Assembly: GCA_002071445.1 (NCBI GenBank)
Contig: MWFE01000060.1
Location: 1 to 64,000, forward strand
Direction of reading: 5' to 3'
DNA length: 64,000 nt
Origin: Bacteroidetes bacterium ADurb.Bin008
GTDB taxonomy: Bacteria; Bacteroidota; Bacteroidia; Bacteroidales; Tenuifilaceae
The notes beneath the pieces are model-generated. The model searched no databases and had not been told where the DNA came from. It was given only the letters and a program-made list of their open reading frames with translations. Below are positions 39,219 through 47,083 of the stretch, piece after piece. Position 1 is the first letter of the stretch, and every line of letters starts with the position of its first letter. A program made the position numbers and the translations under genes.

Positions 39219-39829
39219 AAATGGACATGAAATCACAAACTTATACAATAGCAGCATTCCCACTGAATGTCATAGTTCTTCCCGGCGAGGAGATTATGCT
39301 TAAAATTTTCGAATCGAGCTATAAGCAGTTGGTTAATGAATGTATCCGTCATAAGTTGACATTTGGGATTCCATACTTACACCAGGGATTGATAACAGGA
39401 GTGGGAAGCGAAGTGGAGATAACCAGCGTTGTAGGAGGAATCCATCGCCAGGATATGCTGATTAAGGTTAAAGGCAAATCGCTGTTCAATACTCTCGATT
39501 TTTTTCCTGAGCTGCCCAACAAACTTTATGGCGGAGCCATTGCCGAGGTTATGACAAACGATTTTGAAACCCAGAATCCTGAAATAGCGGTTAAAGTTAA
39601 GATGCTGAAACTCAGCATTACTCCGAAATTGGGTACACTCATCGTTGACCAAAGCATGAATATGCTGGATATTGCCAAAGTATTAGCTCTTAAATCGGAA
39701 GATAAGTTCCGATTAATTACAGCAAGAAGCAAAGCGGCCAAAGAGCAATTTCTTATCAGGCAACTACATTTTATTGAGGCCATAAGGCTTCAGGAAGTGC
39801 AGCTGGACAATAATTTTCTACTCAACTAG
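39215..39829 (+). CDS. LON substrate-binding-domain protein
   Basis: 204 residues. It consists of a Lon N-terminal (LAN/PUA-like) domain alone: [40 protein letters not shown] and [18 protein letters not shown]. No AAA+ or protease domain is present, so it is not a Lon protease. Stand-alone domains of this kind are thought to bind peptides, but the role is unknown. It is translationally coupled to msrB, and its TAG stop overlaps the stop of the convergent serine hydrolase by four bases. Confidence 0.85.
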   Translation: MKMDMKSQTYTIAAFPLNVIVLPGEEIMLKIFESSYKQLVNECIRHKLTFGIPYLHQGLITGVGSEVEITSVVGGIHRQDMLIKVKGKSLFNTLDFFPELPNKLYGGAIAEVMTNDFETQNPEIAVKVKMLKLSITPKLGTLIVDQSMNMLDIAKVLALKSEDKFRLITARSKAAKEQFLIRQLHFIEAIRLQEVQLDNNFLLN

Positions 39830-41259
39830 AAATAGAAGACCTCTCTGGTGGAGCTGTAGTAATTCTCAGTAAGGATTTCTTTAAGTGATTTTGAAAGTCC
39901 GGTGTTTCTGGGTAGCGTGTAAAAATCTGCCATTACGGATAGATTTACCCTTGGGTATATGGACTCAGGATTGAACAGGTTAAGATTTGGCCAACTGGTA
40001 ACCCTTTGAGTTGCCATTCGCATAAGTTTGCTCACTTCGAACGGGAATTTTGCACCATTCCAGGGGCTGCAATTGGTGAGGAAAACAAAGGTAAACCCAT
40101 CTTTGCTATCCAACACCAGGGCAGATGTTCCTGCGAATGAACCTGTCCGGCCCTTATCGCCATTGTGCGAAATCCACCTCCAGCCCAAGGGCTGGATTCC
40201 GGGATCAACCTGCTCCATCTGTAAACGGCTTTTCTTTGACAGAATAATGCCATGCTCATTTTCAGCATCAATGTCGAGAATGAATTTTAAAAGGCTTACA
40301 GATGATATTACCCAACCACCCGCTGCACCCAATGATGTAATGTCATTTCCTCCCCTGCTCTTATGAAACAGGTGTTGGTCTCCATCGTATGCCGGCACCA
40401 GTTCCGATTCGGGCACCTCGTAGTAACGCACTTCCAATGGATAACGTAAACTATCAAAATTCTGTGCGATGAAAGCGTCGTAAATATCAAGGGGTTTAAA
40501 GATTTCATCCTTCACAAATGCTTCATATGGGCGCCCTGTTTTGTGCTCAATAACCTTTTCCAAAATGACATATCCCAGGTTATTGTAAGAACTATAAGTT
40601 CCGGGCGTAAAATGCAACCTCTTCGACAGGGCAAAACAGATTATATCCTCGCTGGTAATTGGCAGGCTTTTGCCTGTTTGCCGGGCAATTGATTCGTGCA
40701 TGAATAAGTGATCACCCCAGCGGGTGGTCCATCCCGCCGAATGGGTAAGCAGCTGTTTTACCGTGATATCCTCTACCCTGCTATCAATGTACTGCAAGTA
40801 CAAGGGTTCATTAAGGATACCATGTTTACCGAAAACTTTGCTGTTGAGTTCAATTTGCCCCTTTTCGACCAGTTTCATAATGGCGACAGCGGTTATAAGC
40901 TTAGATACACTGGCAACCCTCAACATGTGGTATGGCTGCATAGCCTCTCCTGTTTCTTTGTTGGCATAACCGAACCCTTTGGCATAGACTAAATTACCCT
41001 CCTTTGCTATGGCTATAGACGCTCCGGCTAAATCCCATTTGCGAACAAAACGTTCAATACTTTCGTCCAATATATTGTATGTATCCAAATTGGAGTAAGC
41101 ATTTGATATTAAACCGGCTACTGTTTCGCTGGGATAAGATGGAACTGACGAATGGATACTTTTGGCGGTATCGTCAAAAGCAGTATCGAAAAAATATAAG
41201 AAAGGGAGCAGGAAATAAAAAGGTAACCTATAGAGTATAAAATCCAGCAGTTTTGCCAT
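39826..41259 (-). CDS. beta-lactamase-family serine hydrolase
   Basis: 477 residues from ATG 41259; the open frame extends upstream to a TTG at 41352 but has no ATG there. An N-terminal hydrophobic segment (LLDFILYRLPFYFLLPFLYFF) is a signal anchor. The serine-hydrolase domain has SVSK (S117, K120) and a YNN motif in YSSYNNLGYV, with a GRTGSFAG-type third element in place of KTG. This is the DD-peptidase/class C esterase fold, which includes peptidases, esterases and transacylases. Resistance to beta-lactams should not be inferred. It is convergent with the Lon-domain gene and has no tight operon partner. Confidence 0.87.
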   Translation of the reverse strand: MAKLLDFILYRLPFYFLLPFLYFFDTAFDDTAKSIHSSVPSYPSETVAGLISNAYSNLDTYNILDESIERFVRKWDLAGASIAIAKEGNLVYAKGFGYANKETGEAMQPYHMLRVASVSKLITAVAIMKLVEKGQIELNSKVFGKHGILNEPLYLQYIDSRVEDITVKQLLTHSAGWTTRWGDHLFMHESIARQTGKSLPITSEDIICFALSKRLHFTPGTYSSYNNLGYVILEKVIEHKTGRPYEAFVKDEIFKPLDIYDAFIAQNFDSLRYPLEVRYYEVPESELVPAYDGDQHLFHKSRGGNDITSLGAAGGWVISSVSLLKFILDIDAENEHGIILSKKSRLQMEQVDPGIQPLGWRWISHNGDKGRTGSFAGTSALVLDSKDGFTFVFLTNCSPWNGAKFPFEVSKLMRMATQRVTSWPNLNLFNPESIYPRVNLSVMADFYTLPRNTGLSKSLKEILTENYYSSTREVFYF

Positions 41260-41402
41260 TGGGCACAAATCAAAAAGGGAATAATTGACAAAAATAGTTA
41301 CAAAAAGGCAAAGAGCAAAAGTCACATGCGATTTAACTATGAAAATGTTCAATTACTACTGATTCGCATGTCGCCTATAACCAGTGATGACACGTGTTAA
41401 TG

Positions 41403-42437
41403 TCATACTAACAGTTGATTAAGCAATTTAACAAACCCCACAATGTCATCCTCCGTGGTGTCCCACGAGGTCATCCAGCGCACCTCCGACCTGTGCTCAT
41501 CCCACATGTAGAAAAAGTACTCTTCCTGCAGCCTGGGAATGATGTGTGGCGGTACGATGGCAAATATGCCATTTACTTCCACCTTTTGAGTGATTGTTAT
41601 TTGCGGAATCTTGATAAGCTCTGCTTCCAGCATTTTGGCCATTCGATTGGCATGTAGTGCCGTTTCTCTCCATTGGTTGTTGCTGAGGTATGCTATAAAC
41701 TGAGCCGAAATGTAGCGCATTTTGGAAGCCAACTGCAACCCCTGTTTACGTGTGTACTTAAAACCCTCCTTCAGCTCAGGGGTAAAAAACACAATGGCTT
41801 CGCCGTACATCATCCCATTCTTTGTGCCGCCAAACGATAGTATGTCAACCCCAACATCGGTTGTAAATGCCCTGAAATTCGTATTCAATGCCACAGCCGC
41901 ATTGGCTATGCGGGCGCCGTCCATGTGCAAATACATGCCATGGGCATGAGCATAATCGGCAAGAACCCTTATTTCATCGGGTGTATATAGGGTTCCCAGT
42001 TCAGTGGGATGTGTTATGGAAATGACGCGTGGCTGTGAGTGGTGCTCAAACCCGATACCATTCATGTGCTTCTGCACCATGTCAACGGTCAACTTCCCAT
42101 CGGGGGTGGGACAATAGAGCACCTTACAACCGGTGAATCGTTCGGGGGCGCCGCATTCGTCCACGTTGATGTGTGCCGTTTCGGCACATATTATGGAATG
42201 GTAAGGTTGCGTTGCAGCCTTCATTCCCAGCACATTGGCAGCGGAACCAATGAAAACGAAGAACACATCCACATGCGGGCCAAACTCATCACGGAATAGC
42301 TGCATGGCCTTTTGGGTATAGGGGTCATCACCGTAGGCTATGGTGTGGCCATCATTGGCATCGGCCAAGGCCTGAAATATTACAGGATGTACTCCTGAGT
42401 TGTTATCGCTGGCAAACCCACGTTTATTAATGCTCAT
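41403..42437 (-). CDS. low-specificity threonine aldolase family enzyme
   Basis: 344 residues, a fold-type I PLP enzyme. The PLP lysine lies in FGGTKNGMMYG, the cofactor aspartate in LHMDGARIANA, and the substrate loop is FASDNNSGVHP. The enzyme splits L-threonine or allo-threonine to glycine and acetaldehyde. It starts 5 bp after the thioesterase gene stops, so the two form an operon, although their activities are not obviously linked. Confidence 0.92.
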   Translation of the reverse strand: MSINKRGFASDNNSGVHPVIFQALADANDGHTIAYGDDPYTQKAMQLFRDEFGPHVDVFFVFIGSAANVLGMKAATQPYHSIICAETAHINVDECGAPERFTGCKVLYCPTPDGKLTVDMVQKHMNGIGFEHHSQPRVISITHPTELGTLYTPDEIRVLADYAHAHGMYLHMDGARIANAAVALNTNFRAFTTDVGVDILSFGGTKNGMMYGEAIVFFTPELKEGFKYTRKQGLQLASKMRYISAQFIAYLSNNQWRETALHANRMAKMLEAELIKIPQITITQKVEVNGIFAIVPPHIIPRLQEEYFFYMWDEHRSEVRWMTSWDTTEDDIVGFVKLLNQLLV

Positions 42438-42442
42438 AATTG

Positions 42443-43228
42443 CTATGCTTTTTGTTCTGTTAGAAATCTTACAACCGCCAAATGCTTCCGGTCGCTCTTG
42501 CGGGTAATAAGCACACCAAACTCATGGTTTTGCAAATCAATAAGTTGAACTGTCACATTGTCGCCAAAAAAACATTCGGATAAATAGTTGATATCGATTT
42601 TCTTAACTGTAAAATCTTTAAACTCCTCTTGCGAAAAGGCGTTGACTGCCCATTCAATATAACGTGTATTGTTAACGTGCATATTCACATCAATATCAGA
42701 TATTTTGGTAACAATATCGTATGACCGCATCACCGCTTCCTGCGGAATGGGCAAACGAGGAGCATTGACCGAGGTAGCCCTTTCTACATCCCTGAAGGGA
42801 TAACGGCTGAACAACACATCTGGTCGCTGCGGGCGGCGGCTCTTCACGTCAACAATGAGCCAACTGCTGGTGGCATTAACCAGCCTTTTACCCCGTTCAT
42901 CGGATACCACAAAGTCCCTGAGTGCAAAGGGCCCCTCGATACCACTGGGCCATGTTTTTAAGCTGAATGCCTCAGTCCATCGGGGCAATTGGTCAATCTC
43001 AACCTTAACCCTTGACAATACCCAGAAAAAACCATGTTCCTGAAGGTTCTCATACCCAAATTGATTGAGCTTTGCGTGCTCCCATGCTATTTCCTGAAAT
43101 AGGTGGAATAGCGAATTCAACGACAGGTGCCCTGTGAAATCGCTATGGAATGAAGAGACGGCAAATTCTCGCGTCAATACCCTTATTCCATCAGTTGGAG
43201 TATGGCCATGTTGTTTTTGAATAGTCAT
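42443..43228 (-). CDS. acyl-ACP thioesterase
   Basis: 261 residues with a double-hotdog fold. The N-terminal hotdog has SLFHLFQEIAWEHA and the C-terminal one DIDVNMHVNNTRYIEW, whose NxH-type motif is the FatA/FatB-like active site. It releases free fatty acids from acyl carrier protein. It is the first gene of the pair with threonine aldolase. A 447-bp region with repeats and a long hairpin lies directly upstream. Confidence 0.88.
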   Translation of the reverse strand: MTIQKQHGHTPTDGIRVLTREFAVSSFHSDFTGHLSLNSLFHLFQEIAWEHAKLNQFGYENLQEHGFFWVLSRVKVEIDQLPRWTEAFSLKTWPSGIEGPFALRDFVVSDERGKRLVNATSSWLIVDVKSRRPQRPDVLFSRYPFRDVERATSVNAPRLPIPQEAVMRSYDIVTKISDIDVNMHVNNTRYIEWAVNAFSQEEFKDFTVKKIDINYLSECFFGDNVTVQLIDLQNHEFGVLITRKSDRKHLAVVRFLTEQKA

Positions 43229-43332
43229 TGAGGAAAATAGGTGTGATATTTCTCGGCAAATATACGACTAATCCTGATTTATTCTTTTACGAGCGGGGAT
43301 TGCATTGTGGTGGTCTTACCATTCAACATGGT

Positions 43333-43436
43333 TTGCTGTCCCCTCACGTTTCCATGTCCTACCGGACGATGGAAAGTGCTGATCCCAAGAAACCTTCCAT
43401 CATGGCGAAGCTACATGGAAGCGTTTCGGACAGCAA
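43333..43436. repeat. nested long hairpin (MITE- or RNA-like)
   Basis: Three coaxial arm pairs are seen: TTGCTGTCC 43333-43341 with GGACAGCAA 43428-43436; ACGTTTCCATGT 43346-43357 with ACATGGAAGCGT 43413-43424 (one wobble); and GATGGAAAG 43368-43376 with CCTTCCATC 43393-43401. Together they form about 28 paired positions with small internal loops. It lies 105 bp upstream of the thioesterase start, within its probable leader or promoter region. Confidence 0.7.
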
Positions 43437-43459
43437 CACTCCAAACCCTATACTCTTTT

Positions 43460-43602
43460 TTTAACCACAAAGTACCACAGAGAATGCACGGAGTAACACC
43501 ATGAACAAGGAACGTGAATCGTGAGACGTGAAACGTAAAGCGTCAAACGTCAAACGCCTAACGTCAAACGCCTAACGCCTAACGTCAAACGCCAAACGTC
43601 AA
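43460..43602 (+). repeat. composite repeat: CACAGAG segment plus 13 tandem heptamers
   Basis: A segment with ACCACAAAGTACCACAGAG (about 43464-43482) is followed by 13 consecutive 7-bp units from 43512 to 43602 of the form ACGTCAA, ACGCCTA, ACGTGAA or ACGCCAA. After the array, TACTTGACAAACTT is repeated at 43609-43640 with small changes. The same two-part element occurs inverted near 63493-63592. Confidence 0.8.
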
Positions 43603-43675
43603 ACTTTCTACTTGACAAACTTTGTACTTGACAAACTTGCAACTTGTGCAAGTGAAATAACCTTGCAGGCAATTA

Positions 43676-44476
43676 TTAAACGGGTATTCCTATCTCGCCC
43701 ACCAAATAGGTGGCTGCACTGCCCTTGATAAGCACACGGCTACCCATATCTTCGCAATACAGCTCTCCTCCCCTTTCCGACAGTTGCAGTGCATGTAGTT
43801 GGGTTTTGCCCAACCGCTTTCCCCAAAAAGGTATAAGGCTACAATGGGCCGACCCGGTTACTGGGTCCTCAAGGATGGTTGCCTGTGGGGTAAAGAATCG
43901 CGATACAAAATCCACGTATTCCCCCGGGGCAGTGACAATAACCCCTCCGGGGTTAATATTTACCCTGTCGAACAGGGCCCTGTTGGGCGCAAAGGCTTCC
44001 ACTTCGTTTTGATTGAGATACACCAAGACGTAATCGCGTGCCTTGAACACCTCCTGTGGTTGAATATTCAGACTTTCAGCCAACTCCACGGGTAGGTGTG
44101 CAGGTTTAGGGTCTCTGCTGGGAAAATCGAGTACCATGAGGTTATTGTCCCGCTTCACCGCCAACTCGCCCGAAGCCGACCGGAAACGGATGGTATGGTA
44201 CCTGTATCCCAGATGGTTGAATATTACATGTGCTGTGGCTAATGTGGCATGTCCACACAGGTCCATCTCGATGTCGGGTGTAAACCAGCGGATATGATAA
44301 TACTCGCCTTGGTTAATAAAGAATGCCGTTTCGGGGACACCGTTCTCCTTGGCAATGCTAAGCAACACGCTTTCCGGAAGCCACTCACGAAGTTCTATCA
44401 CACAGGCCGGGTTACCGCCAAAAACATCTTTGGTAAAGGCATCAATTTGATAGATTTTACATTTAATCAATGACAT
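43676..44476 (-). CDS. PhzF family isomerase/epimerase-like protein
   Basis: 266 residues. PhzF-family motifs are present: IDAFTKDVFGGNPACVIEL, IAKENGVPETAFF, IRWFTPDIEMDLCGHATLATAH and DPVTGSAHCSLIPFW. The second E..FF/CGHATL region contains the usual acid/base glutamate (in VPETAF). The family catalyses isomerisations such as in phenazine synthesis, but most members, including this isolated one, have unknown substrates. No phenazine genes are nearby. Phosphate and operon context give no further clue. Confidence 0.9.
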   Translation of the reverse strand: MSLIKCKIYQIDAFTKDVFGGNPACVIELREWLPESVLLSIAKENGVPETAFFINQGEYYHIRWFTPDIEMDLCGHATLATAHVIFNHLGYRYHTIRFRSASGELAVKRDNNLMVLDFPSRDPKPAHLPVELAESLNIQPQEVFKARDYVLVYLNQNEVEAFAPNRALFDRVNINPGGVIVTAPGEYVDFVSRFFTPQATILEDPVTGSAHCSLIPFWGKRLGKTQLHALQLSERGGELYCEDMGSRVLIKGSAATYLVGEIGIPV

Positions 44477-44651
44477 GGATATTATTTTTTAAAATGTAAT
44501 CCACTAAAATACAACATTTGTAGGCTTAACTACGAAACGCGAGCGATTAAAATGCTGAATTGTTCAGTTTAACCGTCCTTTGTATGGTTTAACGCTATTT
44601 TTTCGCCTTATATTCGATTGCCTATACTATTTTTTCTGGTTTAGTATTATC

Positions 44652-44683
44652 ATTGGATATATCGAGCCAAATCTTTACTTTTG
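44652..44683 (+). promoter_or_regulatory. sigma-ABfr-type promoter of nfnAB
   Basis: ATTG at 44652-44655 (-33) and TACTTTTG at 44676-44683 (-7) are 20 bp apart, which matches the Bacteroidota consensus. The predicted start of transcription is about 14 bp before ATG 44704. The TTG that could be taken for an upstream start codon (44653) is part of the -33 element. Confidence 0.6.
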
Positions 44684-44703
44684 CACGAAAAAAAATCGTA
44701 GAT

Positions 44704-45582
44704 ATGTTTACCATCATCAGGAAGAGGCTGTTAGCGCCAAGTATTTATTCAATGGATATTAAGGCTCCCCGTGTGGCAAAATCAGCACAACCCGGACAGT
44801 TTGTCATTGTACGTGTTAGGGAAAAGGGCGAGCGCATTCCGCTAACCATAGCCGATTATAACCGCAAGGAAGGAACAGTAACCATTGTAACCCAAACCAT
44901 CGGTGCCTCAACACGGCTAATATGCGCCCTCGAGGAGGGCGAGGCGCTGCTTGATTTTGCCGGACCATTGGGACGGCCATCGGAGTTAATTCATGAAACG
45001 GATGAACAGCTGGCCTCGAAAAAAATACTGTTTGTTGGAGGTGGTGTGGGTACTGCCCCGGTATATCCTCAAGCTAAATATTTGAGCGAAAGGGGTTTTA
45101 AACCCGATGTAATAATCGGGGCCAAAACACGCGATCTTGTCATCTTAGAGGATGAGATGCGTGCCGTTTCCAACGAATATTTTCTTACCACCGATGATGG
45201 CAGCGCAGGGTTTAAAGGCTTGGTAACCGACAGGTTGAAAGATTTGGTTGTTAATCAGGGTAAAAAGTACGATTTGGTAGTAACCATTGGCCCCATGATT
45301 ATGATGAAATTCGTTGCCAAACTGACCCAAGAACTGGGAATACCCACCATAGCCAGTTTGAATACTCTAATGGTCGATGGTACCGGCATGTGTGGTGCAT
45401 GCAGGGTTAGCGTGGGCGGAAAAACTCGTTTTACCTGTGTCGATGGCCCCGAGTTCGATGCTCATCAGGTGGATTTTGACGAAGCCATGCGCCGCCAGAA
45501 CATGTACCGCACCATAGAAGGTCAAAAATTGGCCGAGCTGGAAAAAGATGATCACGAATGTAAAATTGGCAGAGATAAATAA
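44704..45582 (+). CDS. nfnA: NADH-dependent ferredoxin:NADP+ oxidoreductase subunit A (sulfide/DHO dehydrogenase-like FAD/NAD subunit)
   Basis: 292 residues from ATG 44704. An FAD-binding beta-barrel comes first (PGQFVIVRV, RIPLTIADYN), then an NAD-binding part (FVGGGVGTAPVYPQAKYL). A C-terminal cysteine cluster (MCGACRVSV...FTCVDGPEFD) binds a 2Fe-2S centre. Together with the next gene, which it overlaps by one base (TAATG), it matches NfnAB, which bifurcates electrons between NADPH, NAD+ and ferredoxin in anaerobes. The pair is often misnamed as glutamate synthase small chain plus partner; no glutamate synthase large subunit is present here. Confidence 0.85.
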   Translation: MFTIIRKRLLAPSIYSMDIKAPRVAKSAQPGQFVIVRVREKGERIPLTIADYNRKEGTVTIVTQTIGASTRLICALEEGEALLDFAGPLGRPSELIHETDEQLASKKILFVGGGVGTAPVYPQAKYLSERGFKPDVIIGAKTRDLVILEDEMRAVSNEYFLTTDDGSAGFKGLVTDRLKDLVVNQGKKYDLVVTIGPMIMMKFVAKLTQELGIPTIASLNTLMVDGTGMCGACRVSVGGKTRFTCVDGPEFDAHQVDFDEAMRRQNMYRTIEGQKLAELEKDDHECKIGRDK

Positions 45583-46979
45583 TGGCAAAAAAGGAACCCA
45601 GAGTTCCTGTGAGGGAACAGCTCCCCGAGGAACGTATAAAGAACTTCGATGAGGTATGCTATGGCTACAACGCAAGCGAAGCAATGCAGGAAGCAGAGCG
45701 CTGCATTCAGTGTAAAAACCCGCGATGCGTACAGGCATGCCCTGTGTATATTCAAATACCTCAGTTCATTAAAGCGGTTAAAGAAAACCAATTTAGCGAA
45801 GCATTTGATATCATAGCACAGGACTCGAGCCTACCGGCAGTGTGCGGAAGGGTTTGCCCACAGGAAACGCAGTGCGAAGGCGCATGTATTCTTGGCATTA
45901 AGGGAGAACCGGTTAATATCGGAAAATTGGAGCGTTTTGTGGCCGATTGGGGTAGAGAAGCAAACTATTTTAAACCCATTAAGGTTGAGCCCAATGGGTA
46001 TAAGGTAGCCATTGTTGGAAGTGGGCCTGCAGGACTGGCCTGTGCAACCGACCTGGCTAAATTGGGCTATAAAGTTAAAATATTCGAGGCCCTACACCGA
46101 CCGGGAGGAGTGCTGGAGTATGGCATACCCGAATTCCGTCTGCCCAAGGATGAAGTGGTTCGATATGAGGTAAATAATGTGATGAAGCTTGGGGTGGAAA
46201 TTGAAACCGACGTGATTGTCGGACGAACCATTACCATTGACGACTTGTTGGGCGCAGAGGGCTACCATGCTGTTTTCATTGGTTCAGGTGCAGGACTGCC
46301 TAAGTTTATGAATATTCCCGGCGAAAATTTAAATGGCGTTGTATCGGCCAATGAGTTTTTAACCCGCACCAACCTGATGAAGGCTTATGACCCTCAGTTC
46401 GATACGCCCATTTATGTAGGCAAGAAGGTTGCAGTAGTGGGCGGCGGCAACGTGGCCATGGATGCTGCCCGATCAGCACGCCGTTTGGGAGCCAATGTAC
46501 ACCTTGTGTACCGAAGGAGCGAAAAGGAACTCCCCGCACGTGTGGAGGAGGTGCACCATGCCAAGGAAGAGGGAATAGTATTCAAACTATTGAATAATCC
46601 CACCGAAGTGCTTGCCGATGAAAAGGGCTGGGTGCGCGGATTGCGCTGTATAAAAATGGAACTGGGCGAGCCCGATGAAAGCGGACGCAGAAGACCCATT
46701 GAGGTTCCGGGCTCGGAATTTGAAATTGAGTGTGACGTTGTAATCATGTCATTGGGGACTTCGCCCAACCCACTCATTGCCGGAACCACCCCCGGACTGC
46801 AAACCGAACGGTGGGGAGGCATAATTGCCAACGAGGAGACCGGTGAAACATCGCGCGAGGGAATCTTTGCCGGTGGCGATGCGGTTACCGGAGCCGCCAC
46901 GGTTATTCTTGCCATGGGTGCAGGTCGAAATGCTGCCAAGCATATCGATGAGTACGTTCGTGGCAAATATGGGAGCTGA
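45582..46979 (+). CDS. nfnB: NfnB / GltA-like NADPH-dependent oxidoreductase subunit
   Basis: 465 residues. Two N-terminal 4Fe-4S cysteine sets are present (CIQCKNPRCVQACPV and CGRVCPQETQCEGAC). An FAD Rossmann motif (VAIVGSGPAGLACATDLA) and an NADPH Rossmann motif (VAVVGGGNVAMDAARSARRLGA) follow, with a final FAD-site GIFAGGDAVTGAATVI. It overlaps nfnA by one base. As a pair the two would perform flavin-based electron bifurcation linking ferredoxin, NADH and NADPH pools; a glutamate synthase beta-subunit role is the alternative. Confidence 0.88.
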   Translation: MAKKEPRVPVREQLPEERIKNFDEVCYGYNASEAMQEAERCIQCKNPRCVQACPVYIQIPQFIKAVKENQFSEAFDIIAQDSSLPAVCGRVCPQETQCEGACILGIKGEPVNIGKLERFVADWGREANYFKPIKVEPNGYKVAIVGSGPAGLACATDLAKLGYKVKIFEALHRPGGVLEYGIPEFRLPKDEVVRYEVNNVMKLGVEIETDVIVGRTITIDDLLGAEGYHAVFIGSGAGLPKFMNIPGENLNGVVSANEFLTRTNLMKAYDPQFDTPIYVGKKVAVVGGGNVAMDAARSARRLGANVHLVYRRSEKELPARVEEVHHAKEEGIVFKLLNNPTEVLADEKGWVRGLRCIKMELGEPDESGRRRPIEVPGSEFEIECDVVIMSLGTSPNPLIAGTTPGLQTERWGGIIANEETGETSREGIFAGGDAVTGAATVILAMGAGRNAAKHIDEYVRGKYGS

Positions 46980-47011
46980 TAGCCTTATAGCATTAATCAG
47001 TAGTATAAAGA

Positions 47012-47064
47012 ACACAGTGTTACACAGTGTTTTACACAGTGTTACACAGTGTTTTACACAGTGT
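47012..47064. repeat. five tandem ACACAGTGT units
   Basis: ACACAGTGTT/ACACAGTGTTTT alternate twice (47012-47055), a 22-bp period, and a fifth ACACAGTGT leads into the terminator hairpin. The array lies between two convergent genes. Confidence 0.85.
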
Positions 47065-47082
47065 AACACTGTGATTATTTTT
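47057..47082 (+). terminator. rho-independent terminator after nfnB
   Basis: CACAGTG (47057-47063) pairs with CACTGTG (47067-47073) over a TAA loop, followed by ATTATTTTT. The upstream tandem copies could compete for pairing with the same right arm. Confidence 0.7.
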
Positions 47083-47083
47083 A

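Noticed and set aside
39215..39829. Lon protease
   Set aside because: Only the N-terminal substrate-binding domain is present; AAA+ and Ser-Lys protease domains are missing.
39826..41259. Beta-lactamase resistance gene
   Set aside because: The fold and SxxK/YxN motifs are shared by many peptidases and esterases; nothing shows antibiotic hydrolysis.
43228..43464. Possible small gene or pseudogene on the plus strand
   Set aside because: The frame is explained by the nested hairpin; the translation has no recognisable domain.
43512..43602. Possible CRISPR array
   Set aside because: Units are 7 bp, directly adjacent and without unique spacers, and no cas genes are in the window.
45582..46979. 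Glutamate synthase small subunit
   Set aside because: No large subunit is nearby and the gene is fused in an operon with the NfnA-type FAD/2Fe-2S subunit, so NfnB is the better call.
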